Below are positions 27,531-35,426 of a stretch of 35,503 nt of DNA, in pieces. Positions within the stretch are counted from its first letter, which is position 1. Each line of letters starts with the position of its first letter. The position numbers and the translations under genes are program-made. Source of the DNA: Verrucomicrobiota bacterium (lineage in GTDB: Bacteria; Verrucomicrobiota; Verrucomicrobiia; Limisphaerales; UBA8199); the NCBI GenBank assembly GCA_029974925.1, contig JARKQH010000248.1:1-35503 (forward strand). Reading direction: 5' to 3'. Below the pieces are notes generated by a model that was given only the letters and a program-made list of their open reading frames with translations, was not told the DNA's origin and ran no database searches.

Positions 27531-27827
27531 CTATTCTTGCAGCCGGCGGCGAATCCAAGCGGGCTCCCGGCGGCAATCCACCACCGCGTAGATCGTGACT
27601 TCGTCCGCCGTCTTGGTGTAGAAGACCGCGAAGGGAAAAGCCCGGCAAAGCATCCGGTGATAATCCTTGTGCTTGATCGGGTGAATCCCCGCCAGAAGGC
27701 GCAGGCTTTCGATGTCGGCCCTGACCGAGCCCAGGAAGCAATCCCCCACGCCTTCCGCTTGAGCTTCCTAAAACCTGTAGCCCTCATCCAGGTCCCTCCG
27801 GGCGGAGGCAAGAATCCGCAGCCTCAT
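27531..27827 (-). pseudogene. ParE/RelE-family toxin interrupted by an in-frame TAG
   Basis: From the ATG at 27827 the frame reads MRLRILASARRDLDEGYRF, then TAG (27770-27768), then continues unbroken as EAQAEGVGDCFLGSVRADIE to a stop at 27531. Downstream of the TAG are the family landmarks: LLAGIHPIKHKDYHRML, RAFPFAVFYTKTADEVTIYA, VVDCRREPAWIRRRL. The interrupted codon is where the family's FYE motif has Tyr, so a one-base change from TAC or TAT to TAG explains it. Everything else about the gene looks intact, including the four-base ATGA overlap with the antitoxin stop. An inactive toxin, a sequencing error or readthrough are the alternatives. Related toxins are ribosome-dependent mRNA endonucleases or gyrase poisons; which applies is not clear. 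Confidence 0.85.
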
Positions 27828-28039
27828 GTCCGAGGCGTTCCGAGGGAACTCTTGACCTGATCCCAATCCAGCACGGTCTCCCGCCCGTCCTCGACGGCCT
27901 TGCGCCGCGTGTCCAGGATCTCCTTTTGCCACTCCGGGACGGAATCCTCCTGGACGTGCGCGCGCAAATCCTCCCACAGCGCCTCCATGATCTGGAGCTT
28001 CTCATTCAGCGGCAGTCCGCGAATTTCAGCGATGCTCAT
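27824..28039 (-). CDS. Addiction-module antitoxin (TIGR02574-like)
   Basis: 71 residues from the ATG at 28039; the frame is open to 28075, but MSIAEIRGLPLNEKLQIMEA is the usual start of the family. The helical LNEKLQIMEALWEDL, the central VPEWQKEILDTRRKAVEDGR and the TVLDWDQVKSSL end match putative addiction-module components that pair with ParE/RelE-type toxins. Its TGA overlaps the toxin ATG by four bases, so antitoxin and toxin are coupled. The antitoxin is intact while its toxin frame is interrupted, so it may be a silent relic, or may still regulate its own promoter or protect against a related toxin elsewhere. Confidence 0.85.
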   Translation of the reverse strand: MSIAEIRGLPLNEKLQIMEALWEDLRAHVQEDSVPEWQKEILDTRRKAVEDGRETVLDWDQVKSSLGTPRT

Positions 28040-28269
28040 TGAGGCAAAGATACGGTACCGGCACCAATGGCGCAACCGCTCTCAGGCGCAACCCGCGAGC
28101 GCGAACGAAACCCCGAGCCTCACACCCTCGCCCGGTTCGCCCAACCGTGTCCGCCCCCTTGCCTACGTCGGGCCGGGACGCGACTTCAAGCCGGCTTTGA
28201 GATTGAGTCGCGGGCGGCCCCGTTCCATACTGCGCGCGAAATTTTGGATCATTACGCGATTGTTGCTTT

Positions 28270-29370
28270 ATGGAAACGCTCAAGATCAAACCCGCCGGCT
28301 CCTGCAAGTACGATCTGCTGGCCCTGGGCGAAATCATGCTGCGACTGGACCCGGGCGAGGGGCGGGTTCGCACCACCCGCGAGTTCAAAGTCTGGGAGGG
28401 GGGCGGCGAGTACAATGTGGCGCGCGGGTTGCGCCGCTGCTTCGGTTTGAAGACGGCGGTTTGCACCGCCTTTGCCGACAACGATATTGGGCGGTTGATC
28501 GAGGATTTCATCCTTCAGGGCGGGGTGGAAACCGAGTTCATCAAATGGGTCCCCTACGATGGAGTGGGACGGACCGTCCGGAATGGACTGAACTTTACCG
28601 AGCGCGGCTTTGGCGTGCGCGGGGCGGTGGGCATTCCGGATCGCGGCCACACCGCCGCCAGCCAGCTCAAGCCGGGCGATTTCGACTGGGAACACATCTT
28701 CGGCAGCCTCGGCGTGCGCTGGTTTCACACCGGCGGCATCTTTGCCGCGTTAAGCGAGACCACGCCCAAATTGGTGATCGAAGCGGTGCAGGCGGCGCGC
28801 CGGCACGGCACCATCGTTTCCTACGACCTGAATTACCGGCCGTCCCTGTGGAAAGGCATCGGCGGATTGCCGAAGGCGCAGGAGGTCAACCGCGAGATTG
28901 CCAAATACGTGGACGTGATGATCGGCAACGAGGAGGACTTCACCGCGTGCCTGGGATTCAAAGTCCCGGGCCTGGACGAGCACATCACCAAGATAGACGT
29001 CAGCTCGTTCAAGGCGATGATTCAGCAGGCGACGGCGGCGTATCCAAACTTCAAGGTCACGGCGACCACGTTGCGTGTGGTGAAGTCCGCCACCCGCAAT
29101 GATTGGGGCGCCATCTGCTGGGCGGACGGGCGCTTCTATGAAGCCCCGAACCGGGAGGATATGGAGATTCTGGACCGGGTCGGCGGCGGGGACAGTTTTG
29201 CCAGCGGTTTGATCTACGGTTTCCTGAAGTTCAATGATCCACAGAAGGCGGTTGAATACGGCGCGGCGCATGGCGCGCTGGCGATGACGACTCCCGGCGA
29301 CACCTCGATGGCGTCGCTCAAGGAAGTCGAGGCGCTGGTCAAGGGCGGCAGCGCCCGGGTTCAGCGATAA
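28270..29370 (+). CDS. PfkB-family sugar kinase (possibly 2-keto-3-deoxygluconate kinase-like)
   Basis: 366 residues. Ribokinase fold: N-terminal LLALGEIMLRLDPGEG, the substrate-binding WEGGGEYNVARGLRRC, VSYDLNYRPSLWK and the C-terminal active-site motif RVGGGDSFASGLIYG with catalytic Asp308. ATP-dependent phosphorylation of a sugar or sugar acid is expected. The combination of YDLNYRP and the long central region is reminiscent of 2-keto-3-deoxygluconate kinases, but the substrate cannot be fixed, and no aldolase or pectin-pathway gene is next to it. No clear Shine-Dalgarno sequence precedes the ATG at 28270. The last ten bases overlap the convergent membrane-protein gene. Confidence 0.9.
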   Translation: METLKIKPAGSCKYDLLALGEIMLRLDPGEGRVRTTREFKVWEGGGEYNVARGLRRCFGLKTAVCTAFADNDIGRLIEDFILQGGVETEFIKWVPYDGVGRTVRNGLNFTERGFGVRGAVGIPDRGHTAASQLKPGDFDWEHIFGSLGVRWFHTGGIFAALSETTPKLVIEAVQAARRHGTIVSYDLNYRPSLWKGIGGLPKAQEVNREIAKYVDVMIGNEEDFTACLGFKVPGLDEHITKIDVSSFKAMIQQATAAYPNFKVTATTLRVVKSATRNDWGAICWADGRFYEAPNREDMEILDRVGGGDSFASGLIYGFLKFNDPQKAVEYGAAHGALAMTTPGDTSMASLKEVEALVKGGSARVQR

Positions 29371-30539
29371 CCCGCTTTCCGGCTTGCTTCCATCCCGGAA
29401 TTTGCCGGCAGGTTCAGCGCCTGGCGCACCTCCGCGGCAATCCATTGCAGCTCCGCCTCGGTGCGTCCCGCCAGGGTTCCGACCTTTTTGCCGCCGGCGA
29501 GGAGCCATTGCAGTTCGAGCACCGGCACGTTGTTGATTTTCATGCCGCTGGCATCGGCCCGCACGGCCGCCAGCTCCGATTTGTCCCAAACCCAACTCTT
29601 CGAGCCGAAGGGGCCGTGCTGCTCGACCCGCACCCGGTCGCTTTCCACCTCGATGGTGAACCGCCGCCGCGCGAAGTTAATCGCCCCGAATACCATGCCC
29701 AGCCCAACGGCCCAGAACACCAACAAAAACAGCCACGTCGGCCACGGCGCGGACCGCGCCAGAAACGTGAACACGCCGATAAACAGGCACCAGAAAAGAC
29801 CAAAACCCAGCATGCTCCCCGGGTTGCCGCGGAACCCTTTGGGAGGCACCTCCACCCGCAGGCCGTTGACCTGGCGCGTGAGAACAATCCGGGTGCCCAC
29901 GGGCGGCCCGGCTTTTTCCTCGACCGGGACCGCCTCGCTTGAAGCTTGACCCTCAATTTTCCTCACCGCCACGGACGCGCCCTTGAGTTGCATCAATCCC
30001 GTGAGCTCCTCCGCCAGGGGCTCCAGCCAGTCCGACGGGTAGCCAATCAAAACCAGGCGCTGTTTGCCGTCTCGGAGCCGGGCGGTCAGCGTCGCAAATC
30101 GGGCCAGCGCGCCCGCCGCCTGCCGGGTCGCCTCTTCGCCCGAAAAGCCGCTCCGAAGTTCCAACCGGTCCACGTCCTCGAACCGCAGCTTGCGCGTATA
30201 ACGGAACGGACCGGCGAGTTCGGTGACCCGAATCCACTTGTCGTGGACGACCAGCCGGGTCCGGCCCGCCAGCATGAACAGTCCCAGCCCGAACGGAACG
30301 AGCGCCGCCAGAAGGAACAGCGACAGGAATGCCGCGAAGGCCAGCTCGGGGGCGCCGCCCTTGCCTTCGGCCAGGCGCTGCGCAAAGGAGAGCAGGCTCC
30401 GCACCGGCATCTGGGCGAACAGCACCGCAAAACCAATCGGCACCAGGCCGATCCAACGCAGCTTCCCAATGGGCCGCCGCGGCAAATCGTAGCGCGTCCG
30501 GTCCGGCCAGTGTTCGGTTTGGATTTCGCGAGGCAGCAT
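29361..30539 (-). CDS. Membrane protein with two repeats of a transmembrane hairpin plus PH-like domain
   Basis: 392 residues, cytoplasmic membrane. Two hydrophobic pairs are visible, at about 28-45 with 68-90 (AFLSLFLLAALVPFGLGLFM) and about 246-285 (FGLFWCLFIGVFTFLA, LFLLVFWAVGLGMVFG). Each pair is followed by a soluble beta-rich segment resembling a bacterial PH domain: TRLVVHDKWIRVTELAGPFR about 95-130, and FTIEVESDRVRVEQHGPFGS about 295-375. The duplication suggests an internal repeat. No enzymatic motif is present. It is 42 bases downstream of the purB stop, on the same strand, and overlaps the kinase gene end by ten bases. A role in sensing or scaffolding at the membrane is guesswork. 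Confidence 0.75.
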   Translation of the reverse strand: MLPREIQTEHWPDRTRYDLPRRPIGKLRWIGLVPIGFAVLFAQMPVRSLLSFAQRLAEGKGGAPELAFAAFLSLFLLAALVPFGLGLFMLAGRTRLVVHDKWIRVTELAGPFRYTRKLRFEDVDRLELRSGFSGEEATRQAAGALARFATLTARLRDGKQRLVLIGYPSDWLEPLAEELTGLMQLKGASVAVRKIEGQASSEAVPVEEKAGPPVGTRIVLTRQVNGLRVEVPPKGFRGNPGSMLGFGLFWCLFIGVFTFLARSAPWPTWLFLLVFWAVGLGMVFGAINFARRRFTIEVESDRVRVEQHGPFGSKSWVWDKSELAAVRADASGMKINNVPVLELQWLLAGGKKVGTLAGRTEAELQWIAAEVRQALNLPANSGMEASRKAGYR

Positions 30540-30581
30540 GGTGGAAGGGGTTGGCGGCGAGCGCGGTGAGCGCGGGCTCGC

Positions 30582-31919
30582 CTAACCCAGCCCGAGTTTC
30601 TTGAACCGATGGTTCACTTCCTTGAAGTGAAAGTCGAGCGAGCAGAGTTTCTCCAGCTCGCCTTTGCGGAAGTGGGCGGCAACCTCGGGGTCGGCCTGAA
30701 GCTGCGCCAGGAAATCGGCATCGTCGCGTCCCGCGTGTTTCACCGCCCAGGTTTGCATGGCGTTGCGCTGCACCAGCTCGTAAGCGCGCTCGCGGGTGAG
30801 CCCTTTTCGGATGAGGGCCAGCAGCACCGTTTGCGAGTTCCACATCCCCAGCGACAGGGCGAGGTTCTTCTTCATGTTTTCCGGATAGACCTTCAGGCCC
30901 GTCATCAGCCGGGTCAACAGGCTGAACATGTAATCCAGCAGCGTGCACGAGTCGGGGAAGATGATGCGCTCGACCGAGCTGTGGCTGATGTCGCGTTCGT
31001 GCCAGAGCGCGACGTTCTCCAGCGCGGCCAGGGCGTTCCCGCGCAGCACGCGGGCCAGGCCGGTCAGGCGCTCCCAGGTGATGGGATTGCGCTTGTGCGG
31101 CATGGCGCTGCTGCCTTTCTGCCCGGCGGTGAAGGGTTCCTCGGCCTCGAGCACCTCCGTGCGTTGCAGGTGGCGGAACTCGACCGCCCACCGTTCGATG
31201 CTCGCGCCGACCAGCGCGAGGACCGATTGGAACTCGGCGTGAATGTCGCGCTGCACGACCTGCGTGGCAATGGGCGCCGGGCGAAGCCCCAGCCGCCGGC
31301 AAACAAACGTCTCGACGCGGGGGCTCAAATGCGCGCTGGTGCCCACCGCCCCGGAAATCTTCCCCACCGCCGCCACCTCGCGGGCCCGTTCCAGCCGCTC
31401 CAGGGCGCGGCCAAACTCGTCATACATGAGCGCCAGCTTCAGCCCGAAGGTGGTCGGCTCGGCATGGATGCCATGGCTGCGGCCGATGCACGGCGTGAAC
31501 TTGTGCTCCCGCGCGCGGCGGGCAATGGCCTGCCGCGCCTCTTTCACGTCGCGAATCAGAAGGTCTGCGCTCTGCGCCATCTGCACGGCGTAGGCGGTGT
31601 CGCCCACATCGCTGCTGGTCAGGCCGAAATGGAACCAGCGGCTGGCGACATCGTTGATCTTCTCCGCCACCGCCGTCGTGAAGGCAATCACGTCGTGATT
31701 GAGAACCTTCTCCAGCTCCTTCTGGCGCGCCACCAACCCGGGCAGGTCGGCCAGCCACTTTTCGCAGCCGGCCTTGATTTTGGCAAAATCCTTCCGCGGC
31801 ACGACACCCTCTCGAACCAGGGCCTCGCTGGCCAGCAGCTCGATTTGCAGCCAGATGCGCAGCTTGTTCTCGTCGGTCCAGATCGCCCGCATCTCGGGCC
31901 GGGAATAACGTTGAATCAT
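30582..31919 (-). CDS. purB: Adenylosuccinate lyase
   Basis: 445 residues, typical length. Fumarase/aspartase superfamily: the signature [11 protein letters not shown] at about 268-278 is complete, ALVREGVVP and the helical core ([20 protein letters not shown] with Ser/Thr for substrate contact, and [18 protein letters not shown] with the catalytic His) are conserved, and the C-terminus carries the ADSL_C-like segment ([17 protein letters not shown]). The enzyme cleaves SAICAR to AICAR and adenylosuccinate to AMP. The ATG at 31919 begins [14 protein letters not shown], the standard opening. No other purine gene is nearby; the downstream membrane-protein gene is on the same strand. Confidence 0.96.
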   Translation of the reverse strand: MIQRYSRPEMRAIWTDENKLRIWLQIELLASEALVREGVVPRKDFAKIKAGCEKWLADLPGLVARQKELEKVLNHDVIAFTTAVAEKINDVASRWFHFGLTSSDVGDTAYAVQMAQSADLLIRDVKEARQAIARRAREHKFTPCIGRSHGIHAEPTTFGLKLALMYDEFGRALERLERAREVAAVGKISGAVGTSAHLSPRVETFVCRRLGLRPAPIATQVVQRDIHAEFQSVLALVGASIERWAVEFRHLQRTEVLEAEEPFTAGQKGSSAMPHKRNPITWERLTGLARVLRGNALAALENVALWHERDISHSSVERIIFPDSCTLLDYMFSLLTRLMTGLKVYPENMKKNLALSLGMWNSQTVLLALIRKGLTRERAYELVQRNAMQTWAVKHAGRDDADFLAQLQADPEVAAHFRKGELEKLCSLDFHFKEVNHRFKKLGLG

Positions 31920-32203
31920 GGGCCAACTCTACGGAGCGATGGCCGGCTTGTCGAGATGAGGGTTGGCGCCGCCTGCCTGGGTGCCGGCGGGAATTTGCGC
32001 GCTCCGGGCGCCGGCTTTTTCCATCCAAACCGCGCCTGGCTGAAAATGACGCGTTATGGCCGGGAGGAACTCAGTGGGAAAACGCCGCGTATTTTGCAGG
32101 GCAAACACACGGACAGCGCCGTGCTGAAAGAGTGGAAGGCCGCCAGAAGGGGCGCCTGATTTGCCCCCACTCGGCCTCGCGCCCGGCGACACGGGTCCCG
32201 AGC

Positions 32204-33883
32204 CTAGCCCGGTTGCAGCAACGCCCGGGCGTGCTTGCGCGCCGCCTCGCTCTGCCCGCCGAGCATGCGGGCCAGTTCGGTCACCCGTTCCTCCGGGTTC
32301 AATAACGTGATTTCCGAAATCGTCCGGCCGTTCCGGAGCTGCTTGGTGGCCAGGTAGTGGGCGGCGGCGGGAGCCGCGACCTGAGGCAGGTGCGTGATGC
32401 ACAGCACCTGGCGTTTGCGCGCAATCTGAAGCATTTTTTCGCCGACCACATTCGCCGTTTCACCCCCGACATTGGCGTCCACCTCGTCGAACACCAGCAC
32501 CGGAATCTGGTCTTCGGCGGCCAGAACCGTTTTGAGGGCGAGCATGACGCGCGCCAGCTCGCCCGAGGACGCAATCGCGCGCAGCGGCTTGGGCGGTTCA
32601 CCCGGATTGGGCGCGAAGAGAAACTCGACGGTGTCAAGCCCCGTGGAAGTCATGCGCGAGGGCGGGTCCTCGGGCGCCAGGCTCGTGAGCGCGGCCTCGA
32701 ACCGGCTTTGCTTGAACCCGAGGTCGGCCAACTGGCGGCTGACTGCCCGGGTGAGCTGGGGAATCACCTGCCGGCGCCTCTTCGACAGAGCCTGTCCCGC
32801 CTTCCACAACTGCGCCTGCAGTTGTTCGAGCTCGGCGTTGAGCCGCGCCAGCTCGGCGTCCCGCTGCTCGAGGCTTCGCAATTTCCGGGCGGCCTCCTCG
32901 CCAAAAGCCAGCACTTCGGCCACCGAGGCCCCATACTTGCGCTTGAGCGAATGAATCAGATTGAGGCGCTCCTCGAGTTCCTGCAACCGGGCCGGGTCCA
33001 ATTCCACTTTGTCCGCGTAATGCGACAGCGCCGTTTGGAGCTCGCCCAGGGCGGCCGCCGCCTGTTCGTGCAGTTCGGCCAGCGGCGCGGCCGTCGCATC
33101 CAGCCGGCACAACTCCTGCAACGTGCGGCCCAGCGCGCCGGCCTGAACCTGGAGGGAGTTCTCCTCGTTGGACAACAAGTCCAGCCCCGCCTGGCTCAAT
33201 TGCAACAGGCGCGCGGCGTTGCTGGCGCGGCGGTGTTCCGCTTCGAGCTGCTCGTCTTCCCCGGCTTGCAGCCGGGCCCCGGCAATCTCCGCCACTTGAA
33301 ATCGCAGCAAGTCCAACTGCCGGGCATAGGTTTTCTCGTCCACGACCAGCTCGGCTTTGGCGGTTTCAACCTCCTGCCGGCGGCGCAACAATGCGCCAAA
33401 GGCTTCGCGGTCCTCCTCGAGCTTGCCAAACGCGTCCAGGATGGCCAACTGCCGCGCGGGGTGGAGCAGGGACTGATGCTCATGCGGCCCGTGGATGTCC
33501 ACCAGCCCCTCGCCGACGGCGCGGAGGGCATTCAGGCTGGCGGGAGAACCGTTGATGAACTGGCGGTTGGCGCCGCCCGCCGTAAAGGACCGTTTCAGCA
33601 GGAGCTGCCGGTCTTCGCAAGGCTCCAGCCCGTTGTCCTCCAGCAGGCGATTGAGCGCGGGCGCCAGGGCGCCCACCTCGAACACCGCCTCCACCGAGCA
33701 GGTGTCGCACCCGGAGCGGATCAGGGAACGGTCGGCCCGCTCGCCCAGCACCAGGTTCAGCGCCCCAATGAGCATGGACTTGCCCGCGCCAGTCTCGCCG
33801 GTTATCACGTTGTAGCCGGGCTGGAACTGGACCGTCAGGTCCGCCACCAGCGCCAGGTTCTTGATGCGCAACGTCGTCAGCAT
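32204..33883 (-). CDS. recN: DNA repair protein RecN
   Basis: 559 residues from the ATG at 33883 (MLTTLRIKNLALV); the frame is open to 33931 but those residues are not RecN-like. SMC-like organisation: Walker A GETGAGKS (29-36), a central antiparallel coiled coil (about 150-370, with the hinge-like turn near 260), then RAIASSGELARVMLALK as the ABC signature and VLVFDEVDANVGGE (Walker B) near 460. RecN acts in recombinational repair of double-strand breaks. A 71-base spacer separates its start from the divergent SDR gene, which is a probable bidirectional promoter region; no LexA box was recognised. Downstream, 31920-32203 is a featureless spacer of 284 bases before purB. Confidence 0.96.
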   Translation of the reverse strand: MLTTLRIKNLALVADLTVQFQPGYNVITGETGAGKSMLIGALNLVLGERADRSLIRSGCDTCSVEAVFEVGALAPALNRLLEDNGLEPCEDRQLLLKRSFTAGGANRQFINGSPASLNALRAVGEGLVDIHGPHEHQSLLHPARQLAILDAFGKLEEDREAFGALLRRRQEVETAKAELVVDEKTYARQLDLLRFQVAEIAGARLQAGEDEQLEAEHRRASNAARLLQLSQAGLDLLSNEENSLQVQAGALGRTLQELCRLDATAAPLAELHEQAAAALGELQTALSHYADKVELDPARLQELEERLNLIHSLKRKYGASVAEVLAFGEEAARKLRSLEQRDAELARLNAELEQLQAQLWKAGQALSKRRRQVIPQLTRAVSRQLADLGFKQSRFEAALTSLAPEDPPSRMTSTGLDTVEFLFAPNPGEPPKPLRAIASSGELARVMLALKTVLAAEDQIPVLVFDEVDANVGGETANVVGEKMLQIARKRQVLCITHLPQVAAPAAAHYLATKQLRNGRTISEITLLNPEERVTELARMLGGQSEAARKHARALLQPG

Positions 33884-33954
33884 CGCATGAATGATTCGCC
33901 AAACTTTGGCCGAAAAACCGAAATTGACCAACCCTTTTGTAACCCCGACTCATC

Positions 33955-34950
33955 ATGACCATCCTCTTCCTGGGCGGAACCGGAAACATTTCCACCGAAT
34001 GCGCCGCCTTGCTCCACCGGCGCGGCCACCAGATTGTGATTCTCAGCCGCGGAAAAAGTCCGGTGCCGCCCGAATACCGGGCGGTCGTGGCCGACCGCAA
34101 GGACCCGGACAGCCTGCGCCGGGCGGTCGCCGGCTTGAAGGTTGATGTGGTGGCCAATTTCATCGGGTATGAGGTGGGGGACCTCGAAACCGACTATTCC
34201 GTCTGGCGGGGGGCCATCGGCCAGTATGTCTTCATCAGTTCCGCGACCGTCTATGCCAAGCCGGCTCCCCGCCTGCCCATTGCCGAGGATTCACCTCTGG
34301 GCAACGCCTGGTGGGATTACGCCCAAAAGAAACTCGCTTGCGAGGAATGGCTCCGCTGCCTGCCGCCCGGTTCGGAATTCCCCTGGACCATCGTCCGCCC
34401 CTCACACACTTACTCGAAGCGCTGGATTCCCAACGTGGTTTCCAGTTCCACCTATACCGTGGCCGCCCGCCTCGAACAGGGCCGCCCGGTCTTCGTCCCC
34501 GATGACGGGGAGAATCCGTGGACGCTGACGGCGGCCAGTGATTTCGCGGTGGGTTTTGCCGGCCTGGTGGGCAATCCGCGCGCCCTCGGGGAAGCCTTCC
34601 ACATCACCAGCGACGAGGTGCTTACGTGGAACCAAATTTATGCCCGCATCGCCGAGGCGGTCGGCGCCCCTGCACCCGTCATCGAGAGAATCCCGACCGA
34701 CTTCATCTGCGAAATCGCGCCACACCTGACCGGAACACTCAAAGGCGACAAGGCGCATCCCGGCATCTTCGACAACTCCAAAATCAAGCGGCTGGTTCCC
34801 GACTTCACCTGCCGCAAACCGTTTGCCGAGGGCATTCGTGAAGCGGTGGCCTGGCTGCGAGCTCATCCCGAACAGCAGAACCTCAATCCGCAAGTGGACC
34901 GCACCATTGACGACGTGATCAAGGCGTGGAAAAAACGCGCGGCCCCCTGA
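33955..34950 (+). CDS. NAD-dependent epimerase/dehydratase (extended SDR) family protein
   Basis: 331 residues. The Rossmann start MTILFLGGTGNISTEC has GxxGxI(S), where many family members have GxxGxxG. Nucleotide-sugar-epimerase-like landmarks are ISSATVYAKP (Ser95/Ser96) and the catalytic-type YAQKK (Tyr122 and Lys126, the YxxxK motif). Then come WTIVRPSHTYSKRW and EAFHITSDEVLTWNQI, a substrate-binding region similar to sugar-nucleotide or mRNA-binding SDR proteins. Cytosolic. The substrate is not recognisable; no sugar-nucleotide pathway gene adjoins. It is divergent from recN. The ATG at 33955 lies next to the fold's first strand, so the start is secure. Confidence 0.88.
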   Translation: MTILFLGGTGNISTECAALLHRRGHQIVILSRGKSPVPPEYRAVVADRKDPDSLRRAVAGLKVDVVANFIGYEVGDLETDYSVWRGAIGQYVFISSATVYAKPAPRLPIAEDSPLGNAWWDYAQKKLACEEWLRCLPPGSEFPWTIVRPSHTYSKRWIPNVVSSSTYTVAARLEQGRPVFVPDDGENPWTLTAASDFAVGFAGLVGNPRALGEAFHITSDEVLTWNQIYARIAEAVGAPAPVIERIPTDFICEIAPHLTGTLKGDKAHPGIFDNSKIKRLVPDFTCRKPFAEGIREAVAWLRAHPEQQNLNPQVDRTIDDVIKAWKKRAAP

Positions 34951-34986
34951 CCGCAGGACACGGAAGCGGAAGCCCTCTCCCGCCCC

Positions 34987-35048
34987 TCCGGGAGCCTCTC
35001 CCGGTGTTCCGGGAGATTCTCCCGGCGCGTCGGGAAATTTTCCCCTTA
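34987..35048. repeat. Three tandem palindromes with a 21-base period
   Basis: Three units of about 21 bases, each a near-palindrome: arms CCGGGAG and CTCCCGG around CCT (unit 1) and ATT (unit 2), then GGGAAA and TTTCCC in unit 3. The stem sequence differs among units while pairing is kept. They lie directly after the SDR gene stop at 34950. Transcription-terminator use is possible for unit 3, which ends in TTTTCCCC. Confidence 0.65.
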
Positions 35049-35225
35049 GAGGGAATAGAAGAGAAGAGATAGAGGGAGGGGAACGAACGGGGCGGGCGTT
35101 CCGGCATCCTGGCGGGAGGAATGTTTCGGCCCCCCCCACCCATGGAGGAGGGATGAAGGATGTAGGATGAGGGATGAGGTACGGCGTGGGTCACCACGCG
35201 ACTAAGGCTGATGGCTGCCGCTTCC

Positions 35226-35327
35226 CGTTGCACGGTGGCGCTCTTTGCGGGAGCTTCACCGCCCGACCGTTGGCCTCACGCCAAGGACCCAAAGCTCGCC
35301 AGGACCCTTCCGCGTGTTCTGCGGGTT
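35226..35327 (+). repeat. Dispersed intergenic repeat, copy D
   Basis: Colinear with copy C (27001-27110): GGCGCTCTTTGC, GAGCTTCACC, CTCACGCCAAGGAC, AAAGCTCGCCAGG and TTCCGCGTGTTCTGCGGG. It is degenerate but clearly homologous in order and spacing. Confidence 0.6.
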
Positions 35328-35365
35328 CTACGGGCCAGCCCTCCCCCCCCCGGAAAAAAGTTCAA

Positions 35366-35409
35366 AGTTGGACCGGAGTTGTCCGAGCTCGGACAGGGTT
35401 GGTCCAACT
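35366..35409. promoter_or_regulatory. 44-base dyad upstream of the right-end CDS (candidate operator)
   Basis: Symmetric about 35387/35388. Centre: perfect 14-base palindrome GTCCGAGCTCGGAC (35381-35394). Outer arms: AGTTGGACC (35366-35374) and GGTCCAACT (35401-35409), also perfect, with 6-base unpaired spacers (GGAGTT and AGGGTT) between. The whole is four half-sites of GGAC/GTCC type at regular spacing. It ends 17 bases before the ATG at 35427, a position typical of an operator or of a translation-controlling RNA structure. Confidence 0.6.
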
Positions 35410-35426
35410 ATATAGGGTAAAAACCT

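Larger units (their letters stand above)
34951..35426. other. Structured spacer before the right-end CDS
   Basis: 476 bases without a credible gene. It contains three palindromes of 21-base period (34987-35048), a purine-rich GGATGA-type repeat run (about 35144-35178), dispersed repeat copy D (35226-35327), a run of nine C and a run of six A, the 44-base dyad (35366-35409) and a small inverted repeat around the start codon (ATAGG 35412-35416, CCTAT 35424-35428). Confidence 0.7.

Noticed and set aside
32108-32123. Hairpin CACGG/CCGTG as a recN terminator
   Set aside because: Only five base pairs and no following T-run on either strand.
30609-33958. Long plus-strand open frames opposite purB and recN
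   Set aside because: The opposite strand carries complete, well-conserved enzymes with signature motifs; the plus-strand translations show no domain.
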